Shown: piece by piece, positions 16,291 through 23,685 of the stretch
How positions within the stretch are numbered: the stretch's first letter is position 1
How the letters are laid out: each line of letters opens with the position of its first letter
From: Demetria terragena DSM 11295
GTDB lineage: Bacteria > Actinomycetota > Actinomycetes > Actinomycetales > Dermatophilaceae
Direction: 5' to 3'
DNA length: 64,000 nucleotides
Assembly (NCBI RefSeq): GCF_000376825.1
Contig: NZ_AQXW01000004.1
Span: forward strand, 682,001 to 746,000
The notes under the pieces: model-generated
The model's input: only the letters and a program-made list of their open reading frames with translations
Told to the model about the DNA's origin: nothing
The model's database searches: none
Made by a program: the position numbers and the translations under genes

Positions 16291-17010
16291 ATGGCCAAGA
16301 TTCACCAGATGCCAGAGCCAGATGGCAAGGCACTGACCACCCGCCAACGCAAGGTGCTGCAGGTCATCCGCAGTTCAATCGACCGGCGTGGATACCCGCC
16401 CAGCATGCGGGAGATCGGCGAAGCCGTCGGACTCACGTCGCCGAGTTCGGTGGCGCACCAGCTCACGATGTTGGAGCGCAAAGGCTACTTGCGTCGGGAT
16501 CCCATGCGACCGCGTGCGATCGAAGTCGTCTCGCCAGGACAACCCAAGCGCGAGCGGGGCTATCGCGGCAAGGCTGCGGCGAGTGCCGAGCTGGACTCGC
16601 CAGTCGATGAAACCGGAATCAACGACGAACGGCCAGAGGCCGAGTACGTGCCTGTCGTCGGCCGTATCGCCGCGGGTGGGCCGATTCTCGCCGAGCAAGC
16701 CGTCGAAGATGTCTTTCCCCTCCCCCGGCAACTCGTCGGCGAGGGCGATCTCTTTCTGCTCAAAGTCGTCGGCGATTCGATGATCGACGCAGCCATTTGT
16801 GATGGCGACTGGGTGGTGGTTCGGCAGCAGCCCAGCGCGAGCAACGGCGACATCGTGGCGGCGATGCTCGATCACGAGGCCACCGTCAAGACGTTCAAGC
16901 GGACTGACGGTCAGGTGTGGCTGCTACCGCATAACGAGGCATACGAGCCCATCGACGGGAACGACGCCACGATTCTCGGCAAGGTCACCGCGGTGCTGCG
17001 CCGGGTGTGA
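16291..17010 (+). CDS. lexA: LexA repressor (SOS response)
   Basis: Repressor that cleaves itself when RecA filaments form on damaged DNA. The winged helix-turn-helix spans about residues 10-75 ([16 protein letters not shown], then [19 protein letters not shown]). The cleavage site is A128-G129 in GRIAAGGP, and the catalytic dyad is S163 (GDSM) and K200 (ATVKTF). AAGGA lies upstream of the ATG; M7 is a weaker alternative start. It is divergent from the LysM suppressor with SOS boxes between them. Its last 26 nt overlap the end of the sirtuin gene on the other strand. Confidence 0.98.
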   Translation: MAKIHQMPEPDGKALTTRQRKVLQVIRSSIDRRGYPPSMREIGEAVGLTSPSSVAHQLTMLERKGYLRRDPMRPRAIEVVSPGQPKRERGYRGKAAASAELDSPVDETGINDERPEAEYVPVVGRIAAGGPILAEQAVEDVFPLPRQLVGEGDLFLLKVVGDSMIDAAICDGDWVVVRQQPSASNGDIVAAMLDHEATVKTFKRTDGQVWLLPHNEAYEPIDGNDATILGKVTAVLRRV

Positions 17011-17824
17011 CCGCTGCCACCAGTTGGGTCAGGGTGGCGCCAAGGGGACTCTCGAGTTTGACGGTCGTTTCGGCGTCGGCCCGGGTCACTCCTTGAGTGA
17101 TGACCGCAACGGGGATCCGTTCACGCGCCGCGAACCGAGCGAAGCGGAAGCCAGACATCACCATCAGGGATGAGCCGAGCACCAGCAGACACGATGACTC
17201 GGCCACGGTGTCAAAACACTTCTGCACCAACGGTTTTGCCACGGATTCGCCAAACATGACGACGTCAGGCTTAAGCCTGTCTGAGCGACACACCACACAC
17301 CTCGCCGTGGCAAAACCGGCCACCTGCTCGTCGGTCAGGAGCACGTCTCCGTCCGGGCGGATCTGTCCGGTCATGGCCTCACGATCGAAGCGCGGATTTG
17401 CCTGTCTGAGCCACTCATCCACGGTTGTCCGCGCGTAGGACTCGCCACAATCGACGCAGACCACGGCATCGAGGGAGCCGTGTAATTCGATGATCTCGTC
17501 GGCGCCACCTCGCTGATGCAGGCCATCGACGTTCTGGGTGATGATCCCTGTGGTCAGTCCCAAGCGTTGCAGGTCCGCGACGGCACGATGCCCGTCATTG
17601 GGTTCGGCGGCCGCGAACCGGGGGTATCCGACGAACGACCTGGCCCAGTAGCGCTGGCGCGCGTGCGGCGAGGCCAGGAGTTCGCTCACCGTCATGGGCG
17701 TCACTCGTCGCTCGCCATCGGCACCTCGATAGCCCGGAATGCCGGACTCGGTCGAGAGGCCAGCACCCGAGAGGATGCAGACCCGGCCTTCGGCGACGAG
17801 GTCCACCAGCGCAGCCCACTTCAC
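16985..17824 (-). CDS. Sir2-family NAD-dependent protein deacylase
   Basis: Removes acyl groups from protein lysines with NAD+. About 279 residues with the full sirtuin set: [15 protein letters not shown] (NAD, residues 20-34), [12 protein letters not shown] (96-107), catalytic H115 in ELHGS, zinc cysteines C123/C126 (CVDC) and C176/C179 (CVVC), and [10 protein letters not shown]. It belongs to the larger, class II-like bacterial sirtuins. The GTG at 17824 is used, with AGGAGA about 10 nt upstream; the longer frame runs into the palindromic repeats and is low-complexity. Convergent overlap with lexA. Confidence 0.93.
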   Translation of the reverse strand: MKWAALVDLVAEGRVCILSGAGLSTESGIPGYRGADGERRVTPMTVSELLASPHARQRYWARSFVGYPRFAAAEPNDGHRAVADLQRLGLTTGIITQNVDGLHQRGGADEIIELHGSLDAVVCVDCGESYARTTVDEWLRQANPRFDREAMTGQIRPDGDVLLTDEQVAGFATARCVVCRSDRLKPDVVMFGESVAKPLVQKCFDTVAESSCLLVLGSSLMVMSGFRFARFAARERIPVAVITQGVTRADAETTVKLESPLGATLTQLVAAVTPGAAPR

Positions 17825-17886
17825 TGGGTCGCCATCTCCTGGCGATGGAAAGGTCGCACACGGCACGACCTCAGTATCTCCGGTGT

Positions 17887-18349
17887 GGTCTCGACAAGCT
17901 CGACCGGCGTAGGTGCGCTCGACCACAACCCACGCCGGTCGAGTAGGCGAGCGCCCCCTTCCCCACGCCGGTCGAGTAGGCGAGCGCCCCAGCGCGAGCC
18001 GTATCGAGACCCCGGCGGGTCTCGACAAGCTCGACCAGCGTTAGAGAGCTAGACCGGCGTTGACGGGCCCGACAACAACCCACGCCGGTCGAGTAGGCGA
18101 GCGCCCCAGCGCGAGCCGTATCGAGACCCCCGGCAGGTCTCGACAAGCTCGACCGGCGTTAGAGAGCTCGACCGGCGTTAGAGAGCTCGACCACAACCCA
18201 CGCCGGTCGAGTAGGCGAGCGCCCCAGCGCGAGCCGTATCGAGACCAAGGCAAGAGGTCTCGACAAGCTCGACCGGCGATAACGGCTCGACCGGCGTTAG
18301 AGAGCTCGACCGGCTTGGGTGCGCTCAACCGGCGTAGGTGCGCTCAACC
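17887..18349. repeat. array of palindromic REP-like units
   Basis: This gene-free stretch is made of two alternating blocks. One is CACGCCGGTCGAGTAGGCGA plus GCGCCCCAGCGCGAGCCGTATCGAGACC in all (heads at 17931, 17964, 18081 and 18199; the last three copies are about 48 bp and full length). The other is GGTCTCGACAAGCTCGACC followed by GGCG, which is complementary to the ends of the first, so units can fold into long hairpins. Shorter TTAGAGAGCTCGACCGGCG pieces fill the gaps. Related copies lie at 1157 and 43421. No coding sequence or transposase is present. Confidence 0.85.
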
Positions 18350-18369
18350 TTCCTGGATGGTAAGACAAC

Positions 18370-18375
18370 TAGACT
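18370..18375 (+). promoter_or_regulatory. -10 hexamer for leaderless LysR gene
   Basis: TAGACT ends 6 nt before the ATG at 18382, so the transcript probably starts at the ATG. Confidence 0.5.
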
Positions 18376-18381
18376 CTGGTC

Positions 18382-19293
18382 ATGATTGATGCTGCCGGGC
18401 TGCGCGTCATGCGCGCCATCGCCGATGAGGGTAGTTTCACGGCTGCGGCCACCGCGCTGGGCTATTCACAGCCGGCGGTGTCCCAGATGGTGCGTCGGCT
18501 CGAAGAACGCACGGGCACGGTGCTCGTGGAACGGATTGGGCGAACGGTTCGCCTGACCGAGGCCGGCAGCGTCCTGGCCAAGCACGCCATTCCCGTGTTG
18601 GAGGCCCTCGACCGCGCCGAGTGCGAGATCCAATCGATCGCCGGGCTCGAAGCGGGCCGAGTCAGGCTGACGGCGTTCCCTTCGGCCTCCTCGACGTTGG
18701 TCCCCCAGGCGCTCGCCTTGGTCAAGAAGCGTTTTCCCGAGATCAAGGTGGTCTTCACCGAGGCGGAACCACCGGGAGCTCTTGAGGCGCTCCGCGCGGG
18801 TGAGTGCGATCTTGCGGTCACCTTTGTCTATGACGGGGACGTGCTCCCCAGGGGCGAAAGCGACCTCGATCCCTTCGATGTCACGACCCTCCTGGAGGAC
18901 GAGGTGCGCCTCGTTCTCCCCGCGTCCCACCCTCTCGCCACCTCCGATCAGGTTGACCTCGCAGACCTGGCGAGCGAATCCTGGATCGCGGGGTGCCCTC
19001 GATGTCGGGGTCACCTGGTGTCGTTGGCGCAACGCGCCGGGTTTGAACCTGACGTGGCCATCGAGACTGAGGATTATGTGGCAGTGCTCGCGCTGGTAGC
19101 AGCCGGGCTCGGCGTTGCTGTGGTGCCTGAGTTGCTGCTGAAGTCCACACGTAACGATGGCCTCGTGGCCTTGCCGATGTCACCAGCCAACCGCCGTACG
19201 GTGCAGGTCGTGACGACGCCCGACCTGCGCCGAGTGCCAGCGGTTGAGGCAACGCTTCAGGCGCTCACTGAGTCGGCCAAGCTGGCGATGTAG
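18382..19293 (+). CDS. LysR-family transcriptional regulator
   Basis: A 303-residue LysR regulator: winged helix-turn-helix at residues 5-60 (MRAIADEGSFTAAATALGYS, then QPAVSQMVRRLEERTGT), a linker helix, and a periplasmic-binding-like effector domain (VRLTAFPSASSTLVPQAL, then CDLAVTFVYD). The effector and targets are unknown; the neighbours are a repeat array and convergent comEC, so no adjacent target gene is obvious. No Shine-Dalgarno precedes the ATG; the leaderless -10 supports this start. CPRCRGH in the effector domain is an unusual cysteine pair. Confidence 0.9.
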   Translation: MIDAAGLRVMRAIADEGSFTAAATALGYSQPAVSQMVRRLEERTGTVLVERIGRTVRLTEAGSVLAKHAIPVLEALDRAECEIQSIAGLEAGRVRLTAFPSASSTLVPQALALVKKRFPEIKVVFTEAEPPGALEALRAGECDLAVTFVYDGDVLPRGESDLDPFDVTTLLEDEVRLVLPASHPLATSDQVDLADLASESWIAGCPRCRGHLVSLAQRAGFEPDVAIETEDYVAVLALVAAGLGVAVVPELLLKSTRNDGLVALPMSPANRRTVQVVTTPDLRRVPAVEATLQALTESAKLAM

Positions 19294-19301
19294 CAGGCCG
19301 C

Positions 19302-21668
19302 TTAGCCCTTCCGCGTCACGGCGGAAATCCGCCCTGCCTGGTCCACCAAGGCGATGTCGCCTTGGCGGTCAGTCCGCAGCACCTGCGAGCCCGACTGATG
19401 CAGCGAAGTCAACAACGCAGGAGCGGGGTGCCCGTAGTCGTTGCCGGCGCCCACGCTGATGACGGCGTACGGCGCGCTGAGGTCACGTAGCAGCCGTGGC
19501 TCATGGTTGGCGGAACCATGGTGGGCAACCTTGACGACATCGACAGGACGCGGGTCATTGCGCAGCGCGAGCGCACGAGCCACCTGGAACTGAGCTTCGC
19601 GTTCTGCATCGCCGAGGAGCACCAATCGGACTTCCCCGACTCGTACGTCGAGCACAACCGACGCGTTGTTTTGAACCGAGCCGGTCCGGATCGTCCGACC
19701 CGGCCAGATGACCCTGGCCCGAACGCCTGCCCACCCCAGGTCATCGCCGGCATTGACCTCAGTGGTCGGTACGCCATGCGCGGCCGCGACCCGTGTCACC
19801 ATCGGCTCCAGCGAACCCTGCTCGCCTTCGCCGCCTTCGTCGCCGTCGACAGAGGTGGTGATGATCTGTCCAACCTCCCGACCGTCGAGCACGCCGGGGA
19901 GTCCCGCCACGTGGTCGGCATGGAAGTGCGTCAAGACCACAGCATCGATGGTGTGAACCTCCAGGTCGTCCAGGCAGCGGTCCATCGACGTCGGGTCCGG
20001 CCCGACATCCACCACCACGACGCGGCCCGGGCCCGTCCTGATGACGCCTGCGTCGCCTTGCCCGACTTCGCACGCGACGAACACCCACCCGGGCGCTGGC
20101 CACCCTGGTTGCGGTAACGGCCAGGCTGCGGCTGCCAGCACGACCGTCAGCGCCACCACGACCGCGGGATAACGGCGCACATGCGCGATCAACCACGTGC
20201 CGCACAGCACCACCCCGGCCGTGATCAACGCGAGCGCCACCGCTCCCCACGTGGTGCCCGGCCAGGGCAGCATCCCGCCTGGAATTGCGGCGCCGCTGTG
20301 CGCGATCTGTGCGATCGCCTCGGTCGGTAGCGCAGCCAGCCACCCCACGGCAGCAGCCACCGGCAGGACGACTGGCGCCACCAACACCACCAGCACACCT
20401 GCCACCGTGGCGGGTGCCACGAGCGGGGCCGCCAGCAAATTGGCCGGGATGCCCACCAGCGGGATCGCGCCTTGCAACACCACGATGATCGGAGTGCACA
20501 TCACCTGGGCAGCGACCGGGATCGCGACCGGCTCGCCAAGCCACGCCATCCGATCCGGGAGCCGGTCAGCGAACCAGGCTCCCCACGGCCTAGCAAAGAG
20601 CACCAGTCCCAACGTGGCCAGAACCGACAAGGCAAATCCGTACGATCGCGCGAGCCACGGGTCGAGGATCAGCAGAACAACCACCGCGCCACCCAAGGCG
20701 GGTGCAGCGGCCCGCGGGCGACCGGCAGAGGTCGCCAGCAGGCCCACCAGACCCATCACCGCGGCTCGAGCAACGCTCGGCTCAGGTCGGCACAACAGCA
20801 CGAACAGGCCCAAAGCGACGAGACAGATGGGGACCCGCGCGCGCCGTGGGACACGCAGCCAACCGCATACCCACAGCACCGACAACAGCACGATCGTGAC
20901 GTTGGTGCCGCTCACGGCGGTCAGGTGAGTCATGCCGGTTGTCCGCATGTCGTCGCTCAAATTCGGGGGTACCCGCGACACATCACCGATGACCATGGCG
21001 GGAGTGAGGCCGCGCGCATCTGCGGGTAGTGATGCCGTCGCGTCTCTCAGGTCAGTTCTAAAGAGCTCAACTCCTCGCAGCAGCGCAGGCGCAGCCGAGA
21101 TCTTCTGCGGAGAACCGATCGGGTTCAGAACCGCACTGACATCAGCGCCTTTCTCGGCCTCGGACAGGCGTCCGCGCACCTGCACCGTGTCCTTCCAGCG
21201 CAACTCGTTCCACCGCCGGTCGGCGAAAATCAGCACGGTGGCCCTCACCGGCGTGACCAGGCCCCGCCCTTCGACGCGGGTCACCGCCAGCCGGACGACG
21301 ACCAGATCATCGGTCTGCCTCTGACTGGTGCCATCCCGTGGCTGCACGATGCGCGGATCGGCGGCCAGCGCACCGGTCAGGGACACGGTGGCCCGCTGCG
21401 CGGCCAACTCCTCGATCGGTCCGACAGCACGCATCACCAGATGCAGCCCGGTCGAGACCGTCAGCAGGCTGGCCAACGCGAGGCCGAGGGCGATCGTCCG
21501 TCGTCGCAGGGTTGATCGCCGTAGGAAGAGCGCCGCCGCGAAGCCAAGGCTCGCACCGCCCACCAAGAGCCACCACCACGGCAGGCTCAGACACAGGGCC
21601 ACTAACGCCCATCCGATCAGAGCCGGCAGCAGAAGTCGGACGTCGAGTCGTGCCGCGCGGTCGAGCAC
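19302..21668 (-). CDS. comEC: ComEC/Rec2 family DNA-uptake channel
   Basis: Inner-membrane channel for transforming DNA. About 788 residues: N-terminal membrane helices and an OB-like domain, the Competence domain with about ten helices (TGMTHLTAVSGTNVTIVLL is its signature), and a C-terminal metallo-beta-lactamase domain with THFHADHVAGLPG near residue 585 and VAHHGSANH near the end. The GTG at 21668 lies 1 nt after the comEA stop and gives coupled translation; a longer start at 21722 would only translate the comEA end in another frame. The competence gene set here is only comEA-comEC; whether the strain is transformable is unknown. Confidence 0.92.
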   Translation of the reverse strand: MLDRAARLDVRLLLPALIGWALVALCLSLPWWWLLVGGASLGFAAALFLRRSTLRRRTIALGLALASLLTVSTGLHLVMRAVGPIEELAAQRATVSLTGALAADPRIVQPRDGTSQRQTDDLVVVRLAVTRVEGRGLVTPVRATVLIFADRRWNELRWKDTVQVRGRLSEAEKGADVSAVLNPIGSPQKISAAPALLRGVELFRTDLRDATASLPADARGLTPAMVIGDVSRVPPNLSDDMRTTGMTHLTAVSGTNVTIVLLSVLWVCGWLRVPRRARVPICLVALGLFVLLCRPEPSVARAAVMGLVGLLATSAGRPRAAAPALGGAVVVLLILDPWLARSYGFALSVLATLGLVLFARPWGAWFADRLPDRMAWLGEPVAIPVAAQVMCTPIIVVLQGAIPLVGIPANLLAAPLVAPATVAGVLVVLVAPVVLPVAAAVGWLAALPTEAIAQIAHSGAAIPGGMLPWPGTTWGAVALALITAGVVLCGTWLIAHVRRYPAVVVALTVVLAAAAWPLPQPGWPAPGWVFVACEVGQGDAGVIRTGPGRVVVVDVGPDPTSMDRCLDDLEVHTIDAVVLTHFHADHVAGLPGVLDGREVGQIITTSVDGDEGGEGEQGSLEPMVTRVAAAHGVPTTEVNAGDDLGWAGVRARVIWPGRTIRTGSVQNNASVVLDVRVGEVRLVLLGDAEREAQFQVARALALRNDPRPVDVVKVAHHGSANHEPRLLRDLSAPYAVISVGAGNDYGHPAPALLTSLHQSGSQVLRTDRQGDIALVDQAGRISAVTRKG

Positions 21669-21669
21669 C

Positions 21670-22674
21670 TCACACGGCGACGTGTGGCCGCAGTTGGGCG
21701 AGCATCTTTTCTCCAATTCCACTCACTTCGGTGAGTTCATCGACCGAGGTGAACTGACCATTGTCGGTCCGCCATTGCACGATGCGCCCGGCGATCACTG
21801 GGCCGACCCCCGGCAGTTGCTCCAGTGCGCTCGCATCGGCCTGGTTGAGGTTGACCGGCGCCCCCGGAACTCCCCCCGGGGTGCCGCCATCACCACTGTC
21901 CGCGCCCGAGGGTGTGCTGCCCGGTGGTGCAGCCGAACCTGCCGCGCCAGGGGCCGGGCTGAGCTCTTCGCCCGGCTTCGGCACGGCAACTTGTTCTCCG
22001 TCGGTGACCGGGCGGGCGAGATTGAGTCGGGCAAGATCAGCGCCGGAGCGTGCTCCCCCGGCCGCCTTCAGCGCATCGCTCACGCGGGCACCTGGCGACA
22101 AGGTCACTACTCCCGGCCGCGCCACTTGCCCGACAACATGGACGAGCATGGTGGTCGGGGTCGTCGCTGTCGGGCCGGACGGCGTCGAGGGGCTCGCCTG
22201 GGCCGGAGCATCGGCGCGGCCGCGCGGCGTGCCCTGCACTGCACTGTTCTCCGCTGCGGCGACCGGGCGTGGTTCACTCGTCGCGCGCATCCACAGCACT
22301 CGCCCACCCAGCACGGCACCCACCATGAGGACGAGCACCAACACGGCGACCACCGCGAGCCGTCCCGGAGCCAGGACCGAGTCCTGGAGGCTGCGCGGCG
22401 GCCGAATCAGTGGGGTGTGTGGGCGAATAGCGTCATCGGGTCGCTGCCGCAGGTGGCGTGGACCTGAGTCATCCGACGCCGAGGAGACATTCGCCTGGGA
22501 CCGCCGCTGTATGCGCTCGGACGACGTTGCCCGGCGCCCTCGATCCGTTGGCTCCTCCGGAGTCCATCCCCCCGTTCGACGTGCCCGATCAACCTCATCC
22601 AGGACCGCAGCAAGTCGATCGGGGGGCATTGATTGACCGCGCCGCGGCGCACTTCCTCCGGTCGAACTGCTCAT
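21670..22674 (-). CDS. comEA: ComEA-like DNA-binding competence protein
   Basis: About 334 residues: long charged cytoplasmic N-terminus, one membrane helix (LAVVAVLVLVLMVGAVLGG, about residues 105-124), a Pro/Thr/Ser linker, an SLBB domain (VHVVGQVARPGVVTL) and a C-terminal double helix-hairpin-helix (LNQADASALEQLPGVGPVIA, then VSGIGEKMLAQL) that binds double-stranded DNA outside the cell. The ATG at 22674 is preceded by two GTG codons (22683, 22680), so the start may be 2-3 codons earlier. It is followed directly by comEC. Confidence 0.93.
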   Translation of the reverse strand: MSSSTGGSAPRRGQSMPPDRLAAVLDEVDRARRTGGWTPEEPTDRGRRATSSERIQRRSQANVSSASDDSGPRHLRQRPDDAIRPHTPLIRPPRSLQDSVLAPGRLAVVAVLVLVLMVGAVLGGRVLWMRATSEPRPVAAAENSAVQGTPRGRADAPAQASPSTPSGPTATTPTTMLVHVVGQVARPGVVTLSPGARVSDALKAAGGARSGADLARLNLARPVTDGEQVAVPKPGEELSPAPGAAGSAAPPGSTPSGADSGDGGTPGGVPGAPVNLNQADASALEQLPGVGPVIAGRIVQWRTDNGQFTSVDELTEVSGIGEKMLAQLRPHVAV

Positions 22675-22726
22675 GACCACCACGCTATGGAGTAGTCCAA
22701 GCAGCCGCAGCGGCCAGGAAGCAACC

Positions 22727-22765
22727 TGTGGATAACCCGATTGGTGCCACCGGACGTGTGGACAA
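22727..22765. promoter_or_regulatory. pair of DnaA-type boxes, 30 bp apart, between degV and comEA
   Basis: TGTGGATAA at 22727 is a perfect complement of the DnaA box TTATCCACA, and TGTGGACAA at 22757 of the actinobacterial form TTGTCCACA. Both have the same orientation and start exactly 30 bp apart. The same spacing occurs upstream of recA. Confidence 0.55.
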
Positions 22766-22779
22766 GGCTGACGCCACCC

Positions 22780-23676
22780 TCATCCGTCTAAGGCGGTGGC
22801 CCCGATCGTGGGCGGCAACGTGCGGACGCGAGGGCTCACGACCGTACCGATCGTGCCCGGTCCAACATGCGCGGCCACGACAGCGTCGAGTCCGACCAGA
22901 TGCACGTCGACCGAGGCTCCGAGTCTGGCTATCAAACGGTCGCACAGGGCCTCGGCACGGTCGGCAGCGTCGAGATGCTGCACGGCAATATCGATCCCCT
23001 CAGGGCTCTCCCCTCGGTTCTCCACCTGTTCCACCGTGAGTTCCTCGAGTCGAGCCAGTGCCTTGCCTGACGTGCGCACCTTCTCCAACGGTCCGACGGT
23101 GCCGTCTTGGAGCACGAGCAACGGCTTGATCGCCAGGGCCGACCCGACGAATGCGGAGGCACGACCAATCCGGCCACCGCGGCGCAAGTAGTCCAGGGTG
23201 TCGACGTAGAACGTCGTCGAACTTCCGTCGGCCCTTCGGCGGGCACCGGCAGCGGCAGCTGTCACTGTGCCGCCGGATGCCAGGATCTCGGCAGCCGACA
23301 AGACGGCGAAACCCAGGCCCATCCCCAAAGAGCGGGAATCGACCACCTCGACCGGGACGTCCACTTCTGCGGCCGCGAGCTGTGCCGACCCCACGGTTCC
23401 GGACATTTCGGCCGAGAGATGGATCGACAGAATGTGATCTGCGCCTTGACGGGCCAGGTCGTCATAGGCATCGATAAAGTCGCCGACCGACGGCTTCGAC
23501 GTCGAAACCCACTTGTGCTCGCGCAGGGCATTCGTCACCTCAGTGACGTCCATGTCAACGCCTTCGACGTAGGACTCACCATCCACAAGGAGGTGCATAC
23601 GCACCAGTCGGATCGCGTTCTGCGCCACGAGTTCCGACGACAAGCAGGCTGTCGAGTCGGTGACCAACGCCAGCAT
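22780..23676 (-). CDS. DegV family fatty-acid-binding protein
   Basis: A 298-residue DegV (FakB-type) protein. FakB proteins hold a fatty acid for phosphorylation by FakA kinase. Landmarks are the start VTDSTACLSSELV, MSGTVGSAQLAA, the linker VVDSRSLGMGLGF, and TLDYLRRGGRIG, which is the family signature. No FakA homologue is in the window. It starts 9 nt after the leuS stop, so it is probably in one transcript with leuS, and it precedes comEA. Confidence 0.92.
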   Translation of the reverse strand: MLALVTDSTACLSSELVAQNAIRLVRMHLLVDGESYVEGVDMDVTEVTNALREHKWVSTSKPSVGDFIDAYDDLARQGADHILSIHLSAEMSGTVGSAQLAAAEVDVPVEVVDSRSLGMGLGFAVLSAAEILASGGTVTAAAAGARRRADGSSTTFYVDTLDYLRRGGRIGRASAFVGSALAIKPLLVLQDGTVGPLEKVRTSGKALARLEELTVEQVENRGESPEGIDIAVQHLDAADRAEALCDRLIARLGASVDVHLVGLDAVVAAHVGPGTIGTVVSPRVRTLPPTIGATALDG

Positions 23677-23685
23677 GGTGCGAAC

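Noticed and set aside
17887-18349. CRISPR array or tandem satellite
   Set aside because: Repeats are palindromic, alternate in orientation and have no equal-length unique spacers; no cas genes are nearby.
21669-21722. Longer N-terminus for comEC starting at 21722
   Set aside because: The extra 18 residues would come from the conserved end of comEA read in another frame. The GTG at 21668 one nt after the comEA stop is a normal coupled start.
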